A stretch of DNA of 49,457 nucleotides. It comes from an uncultured Bacteroidales bacterium (GTDB lineage Bacteria > Bacteroidota > Bacteroidia > Bacteroidales > UBA3824). The notes beneath the pieces are model-generated. The model ran no database searches. It was not told where the DNA came from and saw only the letters and a list, made by a program, of their open reading frames with translations. Location: assembly GCA_946409405.1 (NCBI GenBank), contig CAMJWL010000004.1, positions 1 through 49,457 of the forward strand. The letters are read 5' to 3'. Below, piece after piece: positions 44,410-49,457 of this stretch; the first letter of the stretch is position 1; each line of letters begins with the position of its first letter. The translations under genes and the position numbers were made by a program.

Positions 44410-45714
44410 ATGCAAAAGACTATGTACAGGAAGATTTTGGAAGATTTAATCGCTTGGAAATCAAGCAAAAGGCGTAAGCCGCTGATACTTTCGGGCGCAA
44501 GGCAAACCGGCAAGACGTATATTCTCAAAAAGTTTGGCAAGGAACACTATAAAAACCTTGTCTATGTCAACTGTGAGAATACGCCAATGATGCGCAATAT
44601 TTTTGTTCAGGATTATGACGTCAGGCGCATCATCAATTCACTGTCTGCCATCGCAAACGAGGAAATCATTAAAGGCGAAACATTAATTTTTCTTGATGAA
44701 ATCCAAGAAGTGCAAGGCGGGCTTACGTCGCTGAAATATTTTTGTGAGGACGCGCCTGAATATCACATTGTTGTTGCGGGATCGTTGCTTGGCATTGCGC
44801 TCAACGGCGGCACGTCGTTCCCTGTTGGCAAGGTGGATATGATGACGCTTTATCCTATGACGTTCAACGAATTTGTTATGGCGTTGGGAGAACAAAGATA
44901 TTTGGATTTTTTGAAGGCAAAGGATTGGGCTACGGTGGAGCCGATGAGGACGCATTACATCCAACTTCTGCGGCAATATTACTTTACCGGCGGAATGCCC
45001 GAGGCAGTGGCGGCATATATTGACAAAGCAAGTCAAAAGGAAATCCGCACCATACAATCCAACATACTTGCGGCTTATTTCAAGGATATATCCAAACACG
45101 CCCCGAAAAACGAAATTCAGCGTATTGAGTTGGTCATCAACAATATACCATCACAACTATCTAAGGAAAACAAGAAGTTTATCTTTGGTGCGTTGAAACC
45201 CGGCGGACGTGCGCGAGAGTTTGAGGTTGCTATACGTTGGCTTCAAGATTGCGGCATTGTCCACAAGGTGTGCCGTGTCAATAAGCCTGAAATGCCGTTA
45301 AGTTTTTATGAGGACACCAACGCCTTCAAACTCTATTTCTGCGACTGTGGGCTTCTCGGTGCATTGATGAAAACTCCTGTAAGTCAAATCATTGCCGACG
45401 ACAGCATTTTTGCCGAATATAAGGGAGCATTTACGGAAAATTTTGTATTGCAACAACTGAAAGCAAACAGCGACCTCGACATTTATTATTATTCCAACGA
45501 GAAAAGCACTCTCGAAATCGATTTTTTGCTCCAACAAGATGGCAAAATCATTCCTGTGGAAGTAAAAGCCGAGGAAAATTTAAAATCCAAGTCGCTGAAA
45601 AGTTTTGTCGCCAAACATCCCGGCACCCATGGCATCCGTTTTTCGATGAGCGGATATATGGAACACGATTGGCTCACAAATGTGCCACTGTATGGGGTCG
45701 GGGAATGGTTTTAA
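44410..45714 (+). CDS. AAA ATPase with DUF4143 (ATP-binding, nuclease-like C-terminus)
   Basis: 434 residues from ATG 44410 (ATG 44422 is possible and fits the short leader). The frame opens further upstream inside the palindromes, which is not used. AAA_14 N-terminus: Walker A GARQTGKT (29-36), Walker B TLIFLDEIQEV, sensor region VVAGSLLGIAL. The C-terminal DUF4143 domain has LEIDFLLQ...IIPVEVKAEEN, a D-x20-E-x-K pattern like PD-(D/E)xK nucleases. Families of this type occur in many variable copies in Bacteroidetes and are of unknown function. The repeated palindromes over the promoter suggest autoregulation or specific DNA recognition. Confidence 0.88.
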   Translation: MQKTMYRKILEDLIAWKSSKRRKPLILSGARQTGKTYILKKFGKEHYKNLVYVNCENTPMMRNIFVQDYDVRRIINSLSAIANEEIIKGETLIFLDEIQEVQGGLTSLKYFCEDAPEYHIVVAGSLLGIALNGGTSFPVGKVDMMTLYPMTFNEFVMALGEQRYLDFLKAKDWATVEPMRTHYIQLLRQYYFTGGMPEAVAAYIDKASQKEIRTIQSNILAAYFKDISKHAPKNEIQRIELVINNIPSQLSKENKKFIFGALKPGGRAREFEVAIRWLQDCGIVHKVCRVNKPEMPLSFYEDTNAFKLYFCDCGLLGALMKTPVSQIIADDSIFAEYKGAFTENFVLQQLKANSDLDIYYYSNEKSTLEIDFLLQQDGKIIPVEVKAEENLKSKSLKSFVAKHPGTHGIRFSMSGYMEHDWLTNVPLYGVGEWF

Positions 45715-45729
45715 TTTTCAAAAAGTTTT

Positions 45730-45761
45730 TTTGGCGATTCCAATCCAAAACATTATCTTTG
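45730..45761 (+). promoter_or_regulatory. Promoter of the toxin-antitoxin operon
   Basis: TTTG, 20 bases, TATCTTTG, 30 bases before the antitoxin ATG. Confidence 0.68.
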
Positions 45762-45791
45762 TAGCATCATAACTCCAAAAACATTACTATT

Positions 45792-46067
45792 ATGAGCAGA
45801 GATTCGTTAATAAAACTTCGCGACAGACTTTTAGGGACGCTTTCGTATGAGGATAGGAAGTGGCTCGCGGGCGAATTGGTGGATGCCGATGAGGAGGAAT
45901 TCACTACGGTATTGTCGTGTCCTTATACAAAAGAGGAACTTAATGCGAGGTTCGACGAACTTGAAAAAGATTTTGAGAACGGTGATTATCTTCCAGCAGA
46001 CGAAACGTTCCGTATGATTGCACAGGAGTTAGGTTTTGAAAACAGAGAGGAAAGGATTGCTGTATGA
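45792..46067 (+). CDS. Antitoxin of a ParE/RelE-type pair
   Basis: 91 residues, acidic, no membrane segment. N-terminal helices (SRDSLIKLRDRLLGTLSYEDRKWLAGELVDADEEE) and a charged C-terminal helix (KEELNARFDELEKDFENGDYLPADETFRMIAQELGFENREE). The segment LPADETFRMIAQEL resembles the toxin-binding part of RelB-type antitoxins. It overlaps the toxin gene by four bases (ATGA), the usual coupling. The toxin assignment of the next gene is firmer and supports this call. Confidence 0.8.
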   Translation: MSRDSLIKLRDRLLGTLSYEDRKWLAGELVDADEEEFTTVLSCPYTKEELNARFDELEKDFENGDYLPADETFRMIAQELGFENREERIAV

Positions 46068-46378
46068 AGGTAGTATGGATGAGTAAGGCGCGACGTTCTT
46101 TTGTCAAAACTTTAAAATACGTTCAAGAACATTTCGGCGTAGGGGTTGCGTTAGCGTTATATGACGAGGTGGATGCCAATAATGATTATTTGGCGAAAAA
46201 TCCATATATGGGTAAAATCGAACCATTGTTGGAGGAACGTGCCATAGAATATCATTGTATGATTGTGAAAAAACTCAACAAAATTATCTATCGTATTGAT
46301 AATAATTGTGTTTATATTGTTGATTTTTGGAATCTTCGTATGAACCCTGAAAAACTGCGAAACCGTATAAAAGATTAA
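46064..46378 (+). CDS. ParE/RelE-superfamily toxin
   Basis: 104 residues of the RelE/ParE fold: VVWMSKARRSFVKTLKYVQEHFG, NDYLAKNPYMGKIEPLLEERAIEYHCMIVKKLNKIIYRIDNNCVYIVDFWNLRMNPEKL. The pattern YR-x10-I-x-FWN-x-R-x-(N/D)P-x-KL is typical of ParE-like proteins in Bacteroidetes. ParE poisons gyrase, RelE cleaves mRNA; which applies cannot be decided. A hairpin at 46384-46416 closes the operon. Confidence 0.88.
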   Translation: MKVVWMSKARRSFVKTLKYVQEHFGVGVALALYDEVDANNDYLAKNPYMGKIEPLLEERAIEYHCMIVKKLNKIIYRIDNNCVYIVDFWNLRMNPEKLRNRIKD

Positions 46379-46383
46379 AACAA

Positions 46384-46416
46384 CAACGGCTGTCGAAAAG
46401 TATTCGGCAGCCGTTG
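46384..46416 (+). terminator. Terminator of the toxin-antitoxin operon
   Basis: CAACGGCTG-t-CGAA pairs with TTCG-g-CAGCCGTTG around AAGTA: 14 bp with one wobble. It begins six bases after the toxin stop; the T tract after it is weak. Confidence 0.75.
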
Positions 46417-46442
46417 GTCGTTATTAGTGTGTCGTTGTCGTG

Positions 46443-46483
46443 GCGGACGAGCCGTCCGCATCCCAGAGAGCCGTCCGCACTCC
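46443..46483. repeat. Dispersed GC-rich palindrome, copy 2 and partial copy 3
   Basis: GCGGACGAGCCGTCCGC at 46443-46459 is identical to 13171-13187; a partial copy GAGCCGTCCGCACTCC at 46468-46483 is identical to 13177-13192. As at the first site, the element sits just beyond the stop codon of a minus-strand gene. Confidence 0.75.
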
Positions 46484-46491
46484 GGCGAATG

Positions 46492-48030
46492 TTATTTGGG
46501 TGCGCCCATGCCCCACATGCTGGGACGGGTTGACTTTATCGGGTCGCCCATTTCGGAGGCTTCCTTGTCTTGGTCGTTGAGTTTAAAGAGTTGGAACTTG
46601 GCGTTGTCCTTGGTGTAGGGCTTCCATGCGCCGTCTTGTGCGCCGTTGGGGTTGTTGTACTTGGCGAAGTTGGTCCAGGCGGTGAGCATCTTCTCAGAGA
46701 GATCCCAGTCGCCCTGCGCCCACGGACGCCAGCAGTGTTGCAACGATTTGAATACATACCACAAGTCAGACGAGTGGAATGCGCCTTGGAGGTAGTCTTC
46801 GGGATGAGAGCCGTCGTCGGGGAGAGGACGTGCAAATTCGTATGCCCAAGCCTTGTTGCCCTTTTCTTCGCGGTTGAGACAGAAAGCGGCAATGCCGTCA
46901 GCCATGTCGCCGAGGTCGTCGAGGGTGTAGCCAATCATGTAGGGAACGTCGGCAAGAGAACCGTCTTGTGCTGCATCGTCAAAACTCTTGGTATTGCAGT
47001 AGCCGTCAACGATGGGCATGCCGGTCATGTAGGCGTTCTTCTTGGTGACGCGGTTGTAGATGGTGCCGATGGTGTAGATGACCTCGGTGGAAGCCTTGCG
47101 CATCTCTTCGAGGGTGTTGTAACCAGCCCAATCAAGCACGGTCTTGTTTTGCTTCTGTGCTTCTTCAAATGTCAGCACGGGGAAAATCCTGCGCATATTG
47201 GCATCGGCAGCCGCGCCCTTGGGAGGAGCAACTGTCATACCGCCGCCAGACATAATTACAGCCTTGTGGAAGAGGCCTTTTGACAAGGGGGACGCGCAGA
47301 TGGTCTTTACGCTGCCTGCGCCCGCGCTCTGTCCAAAAATCATCACGTTGTTGGGGTCGCCGCCAAACTGTGCGATGTTTTTCTTGATCCATTTGAGGGA
47401 TTCTATCTGGTCGAGAATGCCGTAGTTGCCCGAAACCTTGTGCGGACTTTCGGCGGAGAGGTCGGGGTGTGTGAGGAATCCGAATACGCCAAGGCGGTAG
47501 TTGATGGAAACGAGGATTACGCCCTTCTCTGCCCAAGCCTGAGCGTCAAACTCCGGCTCAGAGCCCCAGCCTTCGCGGTAGCCGCCGCCGTGAATCCACA
47601 GCGCGACAGGAAGTTTTGCATCAACTTTGCCTGCTGCGGGTGTCCAGACATTGAGGTAGAGGCAGTCTTCGCTGTAAGGCGACTCTGCGCCGTAGCCCCA
47701 TTCGGTGGTGTAGCCACCGGGATAGTGGACTGCCTGATAGCCAGGATGTCCAAATCTGTCGCAGACCTTCACGCCCTTCCACGGCACTACGGGTTGCGGT
47801 TCCTTCCAACGGAGGTCGCCGATTGGCGGTGCGGCGTAGGGGATGCCACGGAATACGAATACGTCCTTGGTCTCGGTGGGAACGCCTTTCACTTGTCCGC
47901 CCTCGATGGTGAGGACGGGGCTTTCTGCCTGTTTGCAACAGGTCTGTTCGTCCTGCTGCTGTGTTTGCTGTCCTTGACAGCCCGCGAGCAATATCGCTGA
48001 TACTGCCGCTGTCAGAATTTGTCTTTTCAT
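46492..48030 (-). CDS. Type B carboxylesterase, lipoprotein
   Basis: 512 residues. The start is a lipoprotein signal (ILTAAVSAILLAGC), followed by a Gln-rich linker. Alpha/beta-hydrolase of the carboxylesterase B family: FRGIPYAAPPIGDLRWKEPQP, SEDCLYLNVWTP, oxyanion hole WIHGGGY, nucleophile GQSAGAG (about residue 225) and His in AFHSSDLWYVF (about residue 435). Hydrolysis of an ester, perhaps on a sugar or xenobiotic substrate, outside the cytoplasm is inferred. Single gene; 48031-48081 is a short spacer to the upstream kinase gene on the same strand. Confidence 0.9.
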   Translation of the reverse strand: MKRQILTAAVSAILLAGCQGQQTQQQDEQTCCKQAESPVLTIEGGQVKGVPTETKDVFVFRGIPYAAPPIGDLRWKEPQPVVPWKGVKVCDRFGHPGYQAVHYPGGYTTEWGYGAESPYSEDCLYLNVWTPAAGKVDAKLPVALWIHGGGYREGWGSEPEFDAQAWAEKGVILVSINYRLGVFGFLTHPDLSAESPHKVSGNYGILDQIESLKWIKKNIAQFGGDPNNVMIFGQSAGAGSVKTICASPLSKGLFHKAVIMSGGGMTVAPPKGAAADANMRRIFPVLTFEEAQKQNKTVLDWAGYNTLEEMRKASTEVIYTIGTIYNRVTKKNAYMTGMPIVDGYCNTKSFDDAAQDGSLADVPYMIGYTLDDLGDMADGIAAFCLNREEKGNKAWAYEFARPLPDDGSHPEDYLQGAFHSSDLWYVFKSLQHCWRPWAQGDWDLSEKMLTAWTNFAKYNNPNGAQDGAWKPYTKDNAKFQLFKLNDQDKEASEMGDPIKSTRPSMWGMGAPK

Positions 48031-48081
48031 TTGTAGTAAATCAAAAAAAATTAGTTATTTGGTGTGTAGTTTCATTTATTC

Positions 48082-49457
48082 TTATTCTTGCGTCAAATCC
48101 TTGATGTTGGTCTGGATGTATGCTTCTATCTTTCTGATGTTTTTGGTGATGTTTGGAATGTCGTAGTTGCGGATGTTGATGGCGAGTTCGTCGGCGAGTT
48201 CTATGCCCTTCTCTATCTTGTAATGCTCCGACTGCTCGCGCAGTTGCGCCACAAACGCCTCCAACGCCTCAAATGAAATCATTTTTTCCATGTCGTGGTA
48301 CTGCGGCATCATCTTGTCTTTAAGCACCGAAATATACTCGCGCATTGCGTCCATATTTTTGCGGCGTTGACTTATGATTTTCTCTGCGGGGTGCGGAGTA
48401 TCGGCGGCGGGCTTTGCTTCGGTTTGCTTATCGAGGTCGGCTACGTTGGGCATTGTAATTGCAAAAGTGCTGCCCTTGCCCTGCTCCGACTTGATGTCTA
48501 TGTTTGCGCCCATGGCATCTATCATCTTTTTGGTAAGCACCATGCCCTTCTTGATGTTGGTGTCGGCAAACATGTTGGCTATCTGCTCGTCGCTCATGCC
48601 CTTGCCGGAGTCTTCCACGGTAAAGATGAGGTCGGTGCCTTTGGTTTCGGTGTTTTCTTGTACGCCAATGCGGAGTTTCACATAGCCATTGTCGGTGTAT
48701 TTGATGCTGTTTGAGAGTATGTTGAAGAGGATTTGGCGGAGGCGTATCTCGTCCAACAGCAGCGACGGCGGCACACCCGAGTTGGTCTCAAACTTGTATT
48801 GGAGGTTCTTCTCCTCGGCGCGGCTCGAGAAAATGTCGAACACGCTCTTTGCCACCAACAGCGGATTAACGCTCTTGGTGTTCAACTGCTTGCCCACCTC
48901 AACTTCGGTGAGTTTCAATAGGTCGGTGAAGGTCTCGTTGACAAACAATGCCGAGTTAATGGCCTCTTTGAGTGTAGCCGAAGCGTCTGACCCTTTGACA
49001 GATGGCGTGAGTTGTTCGCATTTGTATAGTATGGTTTCGATGGGGTCTTTGAGTTCGGATGAGATGCCGAGGATAAACTCGTTTTTGGCCTTGCTGCCCG
49101 ATTCGGCGGTGCGCTTGGCGAGGCGGAGTTTGGTTTCCGCCTGTTTTTGGCGCGTGATGTCGCGCACGATTACAAGCACCCTGTCTTCCTCGCAGCGTGT
49201 AAACCTTGCCTCGTTGTACTGAGGGTGAGCGGCATCCGCGCCTTCGGTTTCGTACTCGGCAAACTGCGGCTCGCCGGTCTTGCGGACGGTGTTAAAAGCC
49301 ACCAAAAACGGCAGCAAAACGTCGGGCGAGAGCATTTCCCTCATGTTTTTGCCGAGGTAGGAGTTTTGCTCCTTGATGTCGATGTTCGGGATACGGGCAA
49401 AGATGTAATTGGCCTTGCTGTCGAGCAAGAAAATGGATTCGGGCATCATATCGACGA
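48082..49457 (-). CDS. Sensor histidine kinase-like protein lacking the H-box histidine (5' end outside window)
   Basis: The frame is open to the right edge; codons for Val-Asp precede the first visible Met, so the N-terminus is missing. A PAS domain (MMPESIFLLDSKANYIFARIPN, to LVIVRDIT) leads by a coiled linker into a HisKA-like segment where FILGISSELKDPIETI has Ser (codon at 49057-49059) in place of the phosphorylated His of ISHELR-P-L. The ATPase domain is intact in its N box (QILFNILSNSIKYTDNG) and G1 box (DSGKGMS); the G2 box is weak. The C-terminal ~100 residues are helical, as in many hybrid kinases. It may be an ATP-binding pseudokinase or allosteric partner. Confidence 0.85.
   Translation of the reverse strand, partial: VDMMPESIFLLDSKANYIFARIPNIDIKEQNSYLGKNMREMLSPDVLLPFLVAFNTVRKTGEPQFAEYETEGADAAHPQYNEARFTRCEEDRVLVIVRDITRQKQAETKLRLAKRTAESGSKAKNEFILGISSELKDPIETILYKCEQLTPSVKGSDASATLKEAINSALFVNETFTDLLKLTEVEVGKQLNTKSVNPLLVAKSVFDIFSSRAEEKNLQYKFETNSGVPPSLLLDEIRLRQILFNILSNSIKYTDNGYVKLRIGVQENTETKGTDLIFTVEDSGKGMSDEQIANMFADTNIKKGMVLTKKMIDAMGANIDIKSEQGKGSTFAITMPNVADLDKQTEAKPAADTPHPAEKIISQRRKNMDAMREYISVLKDKMMPQYHDMEKMISFEALEAFVAQLREQSEHYKIEKGIELADELAINIRNYDIPNITKNIRKIEAYIQTNIKDLTQE

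Overview
The window reads as a chromosomal segment of a member of the Bacteroidota, most likely an uncultured Bacteroidales. The reasons are the promoters (TTTG or ATTG, 19-20 bases, then TAnnTTTG, seen before at least eight transcription units), weak or absent Shine-Dalgarno sequences, a PorT homologue of the type IX secretion system, a GlsA/GlsB glycine-lipid pair, a FeoA-FeoB fusion, GH97 and GH78 hydrolases, and many lipoprotein signal peptides.

Layout. 1-8250 is mostly core: feoAB (cut by the left edge), rmuC, a 41-residue lipoprotein with ribF, a lipoprotein of unknown function, fabG, ftsX and a PfkB sugar/nucleoside kinase. 8367-8547 holds two identical tRNA-Asn genes. 8605-16383 carries a GH97 alpha-glycosidase, a lipoprotein, a small HAD protein, an ArsP_2-type metal permease and a two-gene operon of exported proteins of unknown function.

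16504-26691 is an accessory block. It contains a DUF1016 (YhcG-like) nuclease, a WG-repeat protein, then a retron-like system: a non-coding RNA candidate with 12-bp a1/a2 inverted repeats, a 955-residue retron-type reverse transcriptase with a long unknown C-terminal half, a small protein that looks like a degenerate receiver, and a 550-residue protein with a complete receiver domain and a C-terminal R-H-x3-H motif typical of HEPN ribonucleases. An AlbA_2/RecG-like protein and a WYL-domain regulator follow, almost without gaps. I do not recognise a published retron type with receiver-type partners; this is the best candidate for an undescribed system. The reverse transcriptase and receiver genes are visibly A+T-richer than their surroundings.

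26688-44218 returns to core or ordinary genes: a zinc-ribbon membrane protein pair, thiC followed by a GH78-like lipoprotein, a glycosyltransferase, glsA-glsB, an LptF/LptG-type permease, ribBA, porT, an OstA-like protein, a BspA-type leucine-rich-repeat protein and an ABC-F ATPase. 44303-46416 is a second small accessory patch: an AAA/DUF4143 ATPase behind a promoter embedded in three copies of a palindrome, and a ParE/RelE-type toxin-antitoxin pair. The right end has a carboxylesterase and a sensor kinase, running off the edge, whose H-box histidine is replaced by serine.

The strongest leads are the retron/receiver/HEPN operon, a chain of five 23-bp-period covarying palindromes inside the DUF1016 gene, and a duplicated promoter-operator element in front of the WG-repeat gene and the retron. 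All calls rest on reading the sequence; no database search was possible.
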